Below, one piece after another: positions 27,218 through 35,074 of a DNA stretch of 64,000 nucleotides. The stretch is from Flavobacterium limnosediminis JC2902. Lineage in GTDB: Bacteria; Bacteroidota; Bacteroidia; Flavobacteriales; Flavobacteriaceae. The stretch covers positions 186,001 through 250,000 of the forward strand of contig NZ_AVGG01000018.1 of the NCBI RefSeq assembly GCF_000498535.1, written 5' to 3'. The translations under genes were made by a program, and so were the position numbers. The notes beneath the pieces were generated by a model. That model was not told where the DNA came from and did no database searches. It worked only from the letters and a program-made list of their open reading frames with translations. Each line of letters starts with the position of its first letter. The stretch's first letter is position 1.

Positions 27218-27253
27218 GCAAGAAGGAAGAGGGTGGAAGGTTGAATCAGGGAT

Positions 27254-27427
27254 ATGGAAGGATATTTTAAGGACACAGAAGCATATTTTGATGTCACGGA
27301 AGAGTATTTGAAGCACCCGGAAGACCATTTCAAGCACTCGGAAGCTCGTTTCAATCACTCGGAAGCTCGTTTCAAGCACACGGAAGCACGTTTCAAGGGT
27401 AAGATTGAGCTTCCGTCTTTATTTTGA
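27254..27427 (+). CDS. possible 57-residue heptad-repeat peptide over a 21-bp repeat array
   Basis: Seven imperfect 21-bp units run from about 27256 to 27402 (consensus GGAAGCTCGTTTCAAGCACTC). In this frame an ATG at 27254 reads seven 7-residue repeats of the form EARFKHS and ends at TGA 27425-27427, giving 57 residues. The pattern is charged with one aromatic per heptad. The complementary strand is also open (ETSFRVL repeats), so the openness may simply follow from the 21-bp period being a multiple of three. No promoter or Shine-Dalgarno is apparent. The repeat is certain; translation is not. Confidence 0.3.
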   Translation: MEGYFKDTEAYFDVTEEYLKHPEDHFKHSEARFNHSEARFKHTEARFKGKIELPSLF

Positions 27428-27429
27428 CA

Positions 27430-27477
27430 GGTACTAAGGAAATAAGGTGCTAAGATGCTTAGGAACTAAGGTGTTGA
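27430..27477. repeat. octamer tandem array
   Basis: Six 8-bp units: GGTACTAA, GGAAATAA, GGTGCTAA, GATGCTTA, GGAACTAA, GGTGTTGA. It belongs to the same octamer family as 27104-27135. Further degenerate units occur at 27577-27608 (GGTGCTAA, GGCTCCAA, GATACAAA). Confidence 0.88.
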
Positions 27478-27672
27478 GGGAGAGATGTTGATGGTGTTGC
27501 CAGATAATTTGTTCGATTCTGAAGTTGTGAATTGTTCATGGTATGTTTACCTTAGCAACTCAGAAACTCAAATTAAGGTGCTAAGGCTCCAAGATACAAA
27601 AGCTTTGAAGGATTTTGCATAAGTAATTGATGAGAATTTATTTCGATTAGTAAATTCCTTTTAGGATATTTG

Positions 27673-27712
27673 CCTTAGAACCTCAGGACCTTAGCGCCTC
27701 AGCACCTTCAAA
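27673..27712. repeat. octamer tandem array, opposite orientation
   Basis: Five 8-bp units CCTTAGAA, CCTCAGGA, CCTTAGCG, CCTCAGCA, CCTTCAAA, which are the reverse complement type of the GGTGCTAA family. The array ends 7 bp before the phosphodiesterase ATG at 27720. It could base-pair with the arrays at 27104 and 27430 if transcribed together. Confidence 0.88.
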
Positions 27713-27719
27713 AAAACAA

Positions 27720-28217
27720 ATGAAAAAAATCCTCCTCCTTTCCGATACCCACAGCCATATAGATGAAACCATTTTAAAATATGTCCGCATGGCCGATGAA
27801 GTGTGGCATGCAGGTGACATCGGTGATTTAGTTGTTACGGACACGATTAAGAAAATTAAACCCTTGCGGGCTGTTTACGGCAATATCGACGATACTAAAG
27901 CCCGTTTGGAATTTCCGTTACACAACCGGTTTATGTGTGAAGGGGTGGATGTCTGGATTACACATATTGGTGGTTATCCGGGGAAATACAATCAGGATAT
28001 TCGCAGTGAGATTAAATCAAATCCGCCGAAACTGTTCATCTGTGGGCATTCGCATATCCTGAAAGTACAGTTTGATAAGGAACTGAATTTATTGCATATG
28101 AATCCGGGTGCGGCAGGAAAACACGGTTTTCATCAGGTGAGAACCATGTTGCAGTTTGAAATCGACGGTGATAAAATTCAGAATCTAAACGTTGTGGAAA
28201 TCGGAAACCGTGTCTGA
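27720..28217 (+). CDS. YfcE/MJ0936-type metallophosphoesterase
   Basis: This 165-residue enzyme has the calcineurin-like metal motif set: LSDTHSH at residues 7-13, HAGDIGD at 30-36, GNID at 55-58, THIGG at 81-85, and GHSHI at 103-107. These match the small YfcE/MJ0936 phosphodiesterases that hydrolyse cyclic or artificial phosphodiesters in vitro; the physiological substrate is unknown. The stop lies inside the 3' end of the convergent histidine kinase gene, overlapping by 33 bp. Confidence 0.88.
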   Translation: MKKILLLSDTHSHIDETILKYVRMADEVWHAGDIGDLVVTDTIKKIKPLRAVYGNIDDTKARLEFPLHNRFMCEGVDVWITHIGGYPGKYNQDIRSEIKSNPPKLFICGHSHILKVQFDKELNLLHMNPGAAGKHGFHQVRTMLQFEIDGDKIQNLNVVEIGNRV

Positions 28218-29975
28218 TTTCAATTCCGGAACCTTTACTTTGATGTAAATCAGCACGCCGGATTTTTCTTTGGAACTGATAGAAATATTTCCGTTTAAGC
28301 TTTTAACCCGTGTTTTTATCTGCGAAAGTCCGAGGCCTTCTTTTTGTTTTTGTTTTCCTTCTTTGTTATTGAAACCTTTTCCGTTGTCTTCGATGGTAAT
28401 GGAAAGCTGATCATCGTCTTTGTCGAGGGTTAAAAAAGCTTCCGAAGCATTGCTGTGCTTTATGATGTTGTTGAATAATTCGGCAACGATAAAATACAAT
28501 TTCATTTCAAACTCATTCTGAAAACGGATTTCCTCTTGAATAAAATTGTTAAACTGAAAATGAATCAGTGAATTGGAATTCTTTTCACACAAATCCTCAA
28601 AAGCGGCAATTAAACCTAATTTTTCCAATACGGGCGGAATCAGGTCATGCGATAAATCACGCACTTTATCATGCGCTTCTTTAATAATCGCTTTGGTTTT
28701 TTTGAGTTCGCCGTCAATCTCCGGATGATTCGCTTCGAACGCCATTAAATGCAAACTTGCTGATGATAACAGCGCACTGATATTGTCGTGTAAAACTCCT
28801 GATAATCGCTTGCGTTCCTCTTCCTGACCGTCTATGGTAGCATTCACAAGATTTTGCTGTACACTGTGATTAAGGTCTTTCAGTTTGTTTTTTTGTTTCA
28901 GCCTTAAATTCTGATAGAAAAAGTAAAATAAAACACCTGCTAAGGCTAACAGGGCCAGCAGCAGATAGAACATCTTTTCGCTTTTAAGCTGTTTTTGTTT
29001 TAACAGCTGTTCCTGTTCTTTGAATTTGATTTCGGCTTTTTCCAGTTCATATTTGGTACGCATGCCTTCAATTTCACTGTCAAATTTATTTTGAACGGCA
29101 TAATATGTATAGTCTGCATATTTATTCAAATAGTTATTTGCAGATTTAAGGTCTCCCGACTTTTCATAAACCAATGAGATATTCAAATAGCACGTGGAAA
29201 GAATTTCATTCAAGGAGTCATTTTTGTTTTCTTCAATCAGTTGCAGATAAATGTCTTTTGCTTTTTTATAATCGATTTCTTCCGCTAAATAGTGCACCCC
29301 CAAATTACTTTTGGCAGAGTTGATGATGTATTTATCTTTTGATTTTTCGGCATAAATAACACTGGAGTCCAAATATTTCTTAGCGATATCTCTTTCTTTT
29401 ATATAATTATAAAACACAAAGTGATTGTTATAAACTTCCGCTATTTTTTTATTGTCCTTTATTTTTTTGGCTCCTTTTAAGGTTGGTTCTAAGTATTTAT
29501 ATGAATTTTGCGTGTCCATTACAGAGAGGTAAGCGGACAGGATATTGTAATTCAACTGAAAAATGACAGTATCGTTTTTTGAAACAGTTGCCGTTTTCAT
29601 TCCTTTCTGAGCAATATCAATGGCTTTGTCAAACCGCTGTAATCTAAAATAGGTTCTTGCCAATTCGGGATACAATTTTACTTTTTCAAAATCAGAAGTG
29701 TTCTTTAGTTTTGAAAGCGACTCATAGATTAGTTTTAAAGAGCGTTTAGGATCTTTAATGTCATTGGTTAATAAAGTCGTTTTGTTGGTAATTTGTCTGA
29801 TGTAATTGGAATATTGTTTTTTGGTGAAAAAATATGCGGCTTTTTTATCCGAATAATCAAAAGCTTTCTGAAACTGATTGTTTTCTTTGTAATATGCAAA
29901 AGAATCTTTCACGGTCTTTTGCTGTGAAAAGGCCGTGAAAGAAATAAGGAGCAGTATTAGCTGTTTTTTTAGCAA
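28185..29975 (-). CDS. TPR-containing sensor histidine kinase (HisKA_3 type)
   Basis: This 596-residue protein has a signal peptide (1-18), a periplasmic TPR region (about 35-295), a coiled stretch, one membrane segment (335-355), a HisKA_3 dimerisation domain with phospho-acceptor His396 in LSGVLHDNIS, and a HATPase_c domain (ELFNNIIKH, DNGKGFN). This NarL/DesK-type kinase pairs with LuxR-type regulators. It is the last gene of a leftward unit: response regulator, unknown 93-residue protein, kinase. The start is 1 bp after the stop of the unknown gene. The stimulus is unknown; TPRs suggest a protein or peptide partner. Confidence 0.88.
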   Translation of the reverse strand: MLKKQLILLLISFTAFSQQKTVKDSFAYYKENNQFQKAFDYSDKKAAYFFTKKQYSNYIRQITNKTTLLTNDIKDPKRSLKLIYESLSKLKNTSDFEKVKLYPELARTYFRLQRFDKAIDIAQKGMKTATVSKNDTVIFQLNYNILSAYLSVMDTQNSYKYLEPTLKGAKKIKDNKKIAEVYNNHFVFYNYIKERDIAKKYLDSSVIYAEKSKDKYIINSAKSNLGVHYLAEEIDYKKAKDIYLQLIEENKNDSLNEILSTCYLNISLVYEKSGDLKSANNYLNKYADYTYYAVQNKFDSEIEGMRTKYELEKAEIKFKEQEQLLKQKQLKSEKMFYLLLALLALAGVLFYFFYQNLRLKQKNKLKDLNHSVQQNLVNATIDGQEEERKRLSGVLHDNISALLSSASLHLMAFEANHPEIDGELKKTKAIIKEAHDKVRDLSHDLIPPVLEKLGLIAAFEDLCEKNSNSLIHFQFNNFIQEEIRFQNEFEMKLYFIVAELFNNIIKHSNASEAFLTLDKDDDQLSITIEDNGKGFNNKEGKQKQKEGLGLSQIKTRVKSLNGNISISSKEKSGVLIYIKVKVPELKSDTVSDFHNV

Positions 29976-29976
29976 A

Positions 29977-30258
29977 TTAATTTGTGATAACTACTCTTGG
30001 TTTTGTTGAAGTTACTCCGTTAAGTGTTTGCTGAAAAACTACATCTAAAAGACTATTAACAGAATTTAAGGTATACGTTTCGGTGTTATAAGTTGAGGCA
30101 GGCTGTGACTGACCGGAATTTAACTGAATGCTGATGGTGTTAATGTTTTTTTCAGAATCGTAATCTGTCGTGTAATTGCAATTGGTTGGAATTTCGAAAT
30201 TAAATTCGAATTCGTCTTCCGAGAGTGACTGAAATCCATAGTTTCCTAAAAGCGCCAT
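29977..30258 (-). CDS. unknown 93-residue protein between regulator and kinase
   Basis: The protein begins MALLGNYGFQSLSEDEFEFNFEI and is acidic and Asn/Thr/Ser-rich, with no signal peptide, no membrane segment and predicted beta strands (ISIQLNSG, YTLNSVNSLLDVVF). It resembles no domain I know. It starts 24 bp after the response regulator stop and ends 1 bp before the kinase start, so it is firmly inside a two-component operon. It could be an auxiliary factor of the system or an unrelated secreted-type small protein lacking a classical signal. Confidence 0.65.
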   Translation of the reverse strand: MALLGNYGFQSLSEDEFEFNFEIPTNCNYTTDYDSEKNINTISIQLNSGQSQPASTYNTETYTLNSVNSLLDVVFQQTLNGVTSTKPRVVITN

Positions 30259-30282
30259 AATTTGTTTTTTAAAGGTTATAAT

Positions 30283-30948
30283 TTATTGATTGATTAAATT
30301 GTGTTTCAAGGCAAATTTCACCAATCCGATGGTGGTTTTAAGGTTCAGTTTTTTGAGAAGGTTTTTACGATGTGTTTCTACGGTATTCACACTGATGAAT
30401 AAGGCATCGCTTATTTCTTTACCGCTGTATTCTAGAGAGATGAGTTTCAGTATTTCAATTTCACGGTCTGTTATGTGTTCCAGATTGACGGGTCCTGTTG
30501 TCTTACGTACCTGTTTTGTATTTTCGGTAAAGGATTGGAAAATTTTCTCACGAACAGATTTCGAATAAAATTCTTCGCCCCCATAAACCGAATTTATGGC
30601 TTCAATAATGTCGTCTCCGGCGGATTGTTTGGTGAGGTAACCTTTTGCGCCCAATTGTAAAACCTGTTTTATGAGTTTCAGATCATCGAAACTTGAAAAA
30701 ACAATTATGTTACAAGAGAAGCCTTTGGTATTAAATTCTTTGAGGACTTCGATACCGTCTTTTGCCGGCATATTGATATCCATTATTAAGATGTCGATAT
30801 TTTTATCCGCAACTTCCTCCACAAGGTTTTTTCCGGAGAGGGAATAGCCAACCACTTCAAAGTTTTTATTGGTATTTAAAACGGCAATAAGTCCGTCGAT
30901 AAGGATCTGATGGTCGTCGGCAAGGTAGATGCGTATTTTTTCTGACAT
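30283..30948 (-). CDS. NarL/LuxR-type response regulator
   Basis: This 221-residue protein has a receiver domain (about 3-120) with acidic pocket D11-D12, phospho-acceptor Asp57 in ILIMDINMP, a conserved Ser and a Lys (GYLTKQ), and a C-terminal LuxR helix-turn-helix (about 152-215; LTDRE-like ITDREIEILKLISLEYSGKEIS... SVNTVETHRKNLLKKLN). It heads the operon with the unknown protein and the kinase. Two palindromes about 50-90 bp upstream may be its own operators. Confidence 0.93.
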   Translation of the reverse strand: MSEKIRIYLADDHQILIDGLIAVLNTNKNFEVVGYSLSGKNLVEEVADKNIDILIMDINMPAKDGIEVLKEFNTKGFSCNIIVFSSFDDLKLIKQVLQLGAKGYLTKQSAGDDIIEAINSVYGGEEFYSKSVREKIFQSFTENTKQVRKTTGPVNLEHITDREIEILKLISLEYSGKEISDALFISVNTVETHRKNLLKKLNLKTTIGLVKFALKHNLINQ

Positions 30949-30996
30949 TCTCTAAAATTGATATTTCCAAATGTAAGATTTATTTCTAAAAGTACC

Positions 30997-31037
30997 ATCA
31001 CCAATTTCGGTGATTTTGTATCACCAATTTTGGTGAT
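30997..31037. promoter_or_regulatory. twin palindromes upstream of the two-component operon
   Basis: Two copies of ATCACC-N6-GGTGAT lie at 30997-31014 and 31020-31037. Their centres are 23 bp apart, close to two helical turns, so bound dimers would sit on the same face. They are 49-89 bp upstream of the response regulator start. This arrangement suggests autoregulation by the NarL-type regulator, but other factors are possible. Confidence 0.6.
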
Positions 31038-31095
31038 AAGTGAAATGGTAATTTTGGTCTTTCTGATTCTGTTTAACGATAGTTCAGTGCATAAA

Positions 31096-31125
31096 AAAAT
31101 CCGAACCAGTTAAGATTCGGATTTT
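31096..31125. terminator. bidirectional intrinsic terminator
   Basis: AAAATCCGAA and TTCGGATTTT form a 10-bp stem with a 10-base loop. It lies between the DUF4293 gene (ending 31155, read leftward) and the operator region of the next operon, so it terminates the DUF4293 transcript. Confidence 0.82.
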
Positions 31126-31154
31126 CCGCGCACTAATAAACTAAGATGATAGGT

Positions 31155-31565
31155 TTATCGTAATCGGTCTACAGATTTTACAAGATCTTCATCCTTTTTG
31201 ATGGCTTTATTGGCTAAAACCAACAAGACGATAGAAACAATCGGAAGAAACATCCCAATACCCTTCTCAGAAACCGTAGTTTCTCCGGATAAGCTTAGTA
31301 AGCGATACACAAATAATCCTAGTAATATAAAGTTCAATATTATGTTCAGTCGGTTCATCACAAACTGATTTTGTCTTTTCTTGAAACTGAAGATACTAAC
31401 CAATGAAAGTGTAGTACATAAACCGAAAATGGCAGCATAAGGCAAATCCAACATGAAATAGAAATCTTTTCCCTCAGCATCTTTCCATAACGGAAAAACA
31501 AAAGGTAAAACCCCTGAGCAAACAAAGGCAAGGAAAAGATAAACAGTTTGAATTCTTTGTATCAT
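31155..31565 (-). CDS. DUF4293 family membrane protein
   Basis: This 136-residue protein has four membrane helices and begins MIQRIQTVYLFLAFVCSGVLPFVFPLW, the recognisable DUF4293 opening (IQRIQTVYL). Function is unknown. Divergent from rho, with about 185 bp between the two start codons, an arrangement I associate with flavobacteria. It has its own terminator. Confidence 0.88.
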   Translation of the reverse strand: MIQRIQTVYLFLAFVCSGVLPFVFPLWKDAEGKDFYFMLDLPYAAIFGLCTTLSLVSIFSFKKRQNQFVMNRLNIILNFILLGLFVYRLLSLSGETTVSEKGIGMFLPIVSIVLLVLANKAIKKDEDLVKSVDRLR

Positions 31566-31749
31566 TTTTTGGTTTATTGTGTGACAAAAATAGTTTCTTT
31601 TTCCTTAAAATACTATTGTTTTTTAAATAAAATTCGTATTATTGCAGTACAAAATCGTAAGTACTTCATTCTGCGATTATTTCAATTCAAAAAAGATCCT
31701 TACCCAAATTCTAGTATCACATTACCTTAATTAAATTCAGATACACTAC

Positions 31750-33474
31750 ATGTTTGATATTTCTGTGTTAAAAGAAATGAAGCTTCCTGAGCTTCAAGAA
31801 ATTGCTAAAATTGCTAAAATCAATAAATACCGGTATCTTAAAAAAGACGAATTGGTTTATCAGATTTTAGATTACCAGGCGGCCAACCCTGAGGTCGTTA
31901 AGCCTGCATTGCCTGAAGCACCGCAACAGGAGGAAAAGGCTAAACGTGCTCGTATCGCGCCAATCAAAGGTGAAAAGAAAGCACCTGTTCAAATCGAAAA
32001 AAAACCATTCACGCCCAAAGAAGAAAAGAAAGTTGTTGAAACCGCAGTGAAAGAAGCTGCTGCTGAAAAGCCAACTGAAGCTAGTGAAGAAAAGCGTGAA
32101 CCCTTCGTAAATAAAAAGAAAGAGTTTATTAAAAAACCACGATTTACGAAAGAAAATAATCAGAATGCCCCAATCCGACCGGCACAAAATAAAGAAGCTG
32201 AAGAAGTAGCTGCTATTTCTGAAGTGTCGGAACCTACGGCTGAAGTACCGGCCATTAAACCTCAAAACCCTAATCAGGGAGGAAACCAAAATCCGAATCA
32301 AAACCAAAATCCGAATCAGAAACACAAAAAACAAAATTTCAGAGAACCTGATTATGAGTTCGACGGAATTATTGAAAGTGAAGGTGTTTTGGAAATGATG
32401 CCTGACGGTTACGGATTTTTACGTTCCTCTGATTATAATTACTTAGCATCTCCTGATGATATTTATTTGTCGACATCTCAAATTCGTTTATTCGGATTAA
32501 AAACGGGGGATACCGTAAAAGGAGTTGTACGTCCGCCAAAAGAAGGTGAAAAATATTTCCCTTTGGTTAAGGTATTGAAAATTAACGGACATGATCCTCA
32601 GGTTGTTCGTGACAGAATATCGTTTGAACATTTAACTCCGGTTTTCCCAACTGAAAAATTCCGTTTAGCAGAAAGACAAAGCACTATTTCCACACGGGTT
32701 ATCGATTTGTTTTCGCCAATTGGAAAAGGACAGCGTGGTATGATCGTGGCACAGCCGAAAACAGGTAAAACGATGTTGTTGAAAGACATTGCCAATGCCA
32801 TTGCGGCGAATCATCCGGAAGTATATTTAATTGTATTACTGATTGACGAACGTCCGGAAGAGGTAACCGATATGCAGCGTAGTGTAAGGGGAGAAGTTAT
32901 CGCTTCCACTTTCGACAGAGAGCCGCAGGAACACGTTAAAATTGCCAATATTGTTTTGGAAAAAGCAAAACGCTTGGTAGAATGTGGTCATGATGTTGTG
33001 GTATTGTTGGATTCGATTACGCGTCTGGCAAGAGCTTATAATACGGTTCAACCGGCATCCGGAAAAGTATTGAGTGGTGGTGTGGATGCGAATGCGTTAC
33101 AAAAACCGAAACGTTTCTTCGGAGCAGCCCGTAATGTTGAAAACGGAGGTTCGTTAAGTATCATCGCAACGGCCTTAACCGAAACCGGTTCGAAAATGGA
33201 CGAAGTAATCTTTGAAGAATTCAAAGGAACAGGTAACATGGAATTGCAGTTGGACAGAAAAATTGCCAACAGACGTATTTTCCCTGCTATCGATCTTACT
33301 TCTTCAAGTACGCGTCGTGATGATTTGTTATTGGATGAGAATACGATTCAGAGAATGTGGATTATGCGTAAATACCTTGCGGATATGAATCCGGTCGAAG
33401 CGATGGATTTCATCAACGACCGATTCAAGAAAACAAGAAACAACGAAGAGTTCCTGATTTCAATGAACGACTAG
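31750..33474 (+). CDS. rho: transcription termination factor Rho with long N-terminal linker
   Basis: This 574-residue protein has a Rho_N helix-extended-loop-helix domain (1-43), a low-complexity Lys/Glu/Ala and Asn/Pro/Gln-rich linker (about 45-200, ending in PNQNQNPNQ repeats), a cold-shock RNA-binding domain (205-285), and the RecA-like ATPase with AQPKTGKT (about 335-342) and Walker [11 protein letters not shown]. The linker is an insertion typical of Bacteroidetes Rho. It forms the hexameric RNA-dependent helicase that ends transcription. A hairpin terminator follows. Confidence 0.96.
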   Translation: MFDISVLKEMKLPELQEIAKIAKINKYRYLKKDELVYQILDYQAANPEVVKPALPEAPQQEEKAKRARIAPIKGEKKAPVQIEKKPFTPKEEKKVVETAVKEAAAEKPTEASEEKREPFVNKKKEFIKKPRFTKENNQNAPIRPAQNKEAEEVAAISEVSEPTAEVPAIKPQNPNQGGNQNPNQNQNPNQKHKKQNFREPDYEFDGIIESEGVLEMMPDGYGFLRSSDYNYLASPDDIYLSTSQIRLFGLKTGDTVKGVVRPPKEGEKYFPLVKVLKINGHDPQVVRDRISFEHLTPVFPTEKFRLAERQSTISTRVIDLFSPIGKGQRGMIVAQPKTGKTMLLKDIANAIAANHPEVYLIVLLIDERPEEVTDMQRSVRGEVIASTFDREPQEHVKIANIVLEKAKRLVECGHDVVVLLDSITRLARAYNTVQPASGKVLSGGVDANALQKPKRFFGAARNVENGGSLSIIATALTETGSKMDEVIFEEFKGTGNMELQLDRKIANRRIFPAIDLTSSSTRRDDLLLDENTIQRMWIMRKYLADMNPVEAMDFINDRFKKTRNNEEFLISMND

Positions 33475-33487
33475 ATAGAAAGAAAGA

Positions 33488-33513
33488 AGAGAGGTTTATG
33501 CCTCTCTTTTTTT
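33488..33513. terminator. intrinsic terminator of rho
   Basis: AGAGAGG and CCTCTCT flank a 6-base loop and are followed by a T run. The 3' arm overlaps the last codons of the convergent membrane-protein gene. Confidence 0.8.
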
Positions 33514-33870
33514 ATGTTGTAAAATCAATAGTGTTGTAAATATCAGAAACGGCATGGTGGAGAGGATCATTTTTATGTTAAATGATAAAATTGCTGCTGT
33601 TAAGATTAAAAGTACGATACAGGCAAGAAGAGCCACACCGATGAAATTCATTCTTTTGGAACAGTTGTTTTTTATAATACAGATTAACATCAGCAGTTGA
33701 CCTGTAAAACCACTTAAAATGAGTGGATGTGTTATGGTGTCAATCAAGTTTTTCTGGTGAAAAAGCAGATCGTATTCGACTTCAAATAAAAACGAATGTT
33801 GATCTTTTCCCCATTCCATATAGCATAGCAATGAGGAGAGTAGAATACCGATATTCAGGAATCGTTTCAT
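33496..33870 (-). CDS. hypothetical four-helix membrane protein
   Basis: The start at 33870 (MKRFLNIGILLSSLLCYMEWGKDQ) is preferred over the frame's first ATG at 33897, which adds nine residues overlapping a terminator. The roughly 124-residue product has four hydrophobic segments and a basic C-terminal tail. The motif CYMEWGKDQHSFLFEVE may help define a family, but I cannot name it. It is single and convergent with rho. Confidence 0.6.
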   Translation of the reverse strand: MKRFLNIGILLSSLLCYMEWGKDQHSFLFEVEYDLLFHQKNLIDTITHPLILSGFTGQLLMLICIIKNNCSKRMNFIGVALLACIVLLILTAAILSFNIKMILSTMPFLIFTTLLILQHKKREA

Positions 33871-33888
33871 CTTATGAAAGGTACAAAA

Positions 33889-33913
33889 AAAATCCACTGT
33901 TAAAGTGGATTTT
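33889..33913 (-). terminator. intrinsic terminator of the endonuclease gene
   Basis: AAAATCCACT and AGTGGATTTT form a 10-bp stem with a GTTAA loop; on the minus strand it is followed by TTTT, 12 bp after the stop at 33926. Confidence 0.88.
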
Positions 33914-33925
33914 CATAAGCTGAAT

Positions 33926-35062
33926 TTAATTCACAAGTATTTTTCTGGTCGTTGTCTGATTATCCGAAGAAGATAATTTTACGAAATAAAATCCTTGAGG
34001 TAAGTTTTCCAAAGTATATGTATTCTGAACGCTGTTCGGTTTTTTGATATTCTTAATCACCTGACCGTTGATGTTGATCAACTGGATTTCATTCAATTCC
34101 GTTTCCGATGTAATGTTGATTCGGTTGTCTTTTGTCGGGTTCGGATAGATTGAAATGTTTGCTAAAGTTTCGAAAGATTCAGTAGGCAATAAATCTACAG
34201 TTGCACATTGTGAAGCCCAAATATTGCAGATATATTCCGGGTGGTCAATATATGGATTTCTGTTTCCCTGATAGGTGTAAATAGCATTGTTTTGTGCGAT
34301 TTCCTTAGGAGAAACCGGGTCTTGTCTGTGCCATTTGATCAATAATAGGATGAAGTTATCTGAAAAAACTTTATTTATTGAACCGTCGAACATGTTTTTT
34401 GCTTCACACGTTGCGCCATTTGCAGCTGTGTAAAAATCATCCATTGAATCCTCGTATCGAGTTGCAAAATAAAAGAATGCTCTTGCGATATCGCCTTTAA
34501 ATTCATTTATAGGTTCAAAAACAGTTCCACTATAATTAGAATAGCCATTAATAGTGTTTGATCCCCTTTTAGATCCATTTGAGGAAATATAACTTCCAGA
34601 AGCAACGACCCCAAAAGGTAGATTATTCCTGTCTCCATTAACTTTTCCATCTGACGGAAAAACATGGAAAGGGTCATTTTTCATCGGGTCAACGGCAAAA
34701 TCATCAAAGTAGGATTGTGGAACTAAATGCTCTCTATTATAGCAATTCCCTTCGGCTGTATAATTCCCACATTGTTGGCTGGTACTTGTGTATTCGTAAT
34801 TGTCAGCCCCGGCAGGTTTTTCAGAATAGATATCTAATAAAGAACCATTGTTTTCATAATAATTATCTCTCCAGGCCGATTGTGTATACAAAGTCCATAG
34901 AGCATTGTATCCCTGATCGATATGACCTGTAGATATAATGGTCTTTAATTGTGTTTTTAAGGTATACCCCGTTCCGGTAGCCGCATTATAATAGCCTGCC
35001 GGAATTTGAGCAAAACCATAAGAAATACTCAACAACAATACTAATGAGTAGATTTTTTTCAT
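33926..35062 (-). CDS. secreted endonuclease I with T9SS type A sorting domain
   Basis: This 378-residue precursor has a signal peptide (1-18), an endonuclease I domain (about 20-290) with the NREHLVPQSYF metal/His motif and NDPFHVFPSDGKVNGDRNNLPFG, and a C-terminal type IX secretion sorting domain (about 305-378; ISIYPNPTKDN ... QGFYFVKL... RKILVN). It is therefore secreted through the T9SS, with nuclease activity on extracellular DNA inferred from the family. The presence of the sorting domain is strong evidence for a Bacteroidetes host. Monocistronic with terminator. Confidence 0.93.
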   Translation of the reverse strand: MKKIYSLVLLLSISYGFAQIPAGYYNAATGTGYTLKTQLKTIISTGHIDQGYNALWTLYTQSAWRDNYYENNGSLLDIYSEKPAGADNYEYTSTSQQCGNYTAEGNCYNREHLVPQSYFDDFAVDPMKNDPFHVFPSDGKVNGDRNNLPFGVVASGSYISSNGSKRGSNTINGYSNYSGTVFEPINEFKGDIARAFFYFATRYEDSMDDFYTAANGATCEAKNMFDGSINKVFSDNFILLLIKWHRQDPVSPKEIAQNNAIYTYQGNRNPYIDHPEYICNIWASQCATVDLLPTESFETLANISIYPNPTKDNRINITSETELNEIQLININGQVIKNIKKPNSVQNTYTLENLPQGFYFVKLSSSDNQTTTRKILVN

Positions 35063-35074
35063 TTGGGGTGAAAT

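Noticed and set aside
26302..27354. 350-residue version of TruA
   Set aside because: The first 103 residues come from tandem repeats (LSLIPYP units); the conserved protein starts at TTG 27045.
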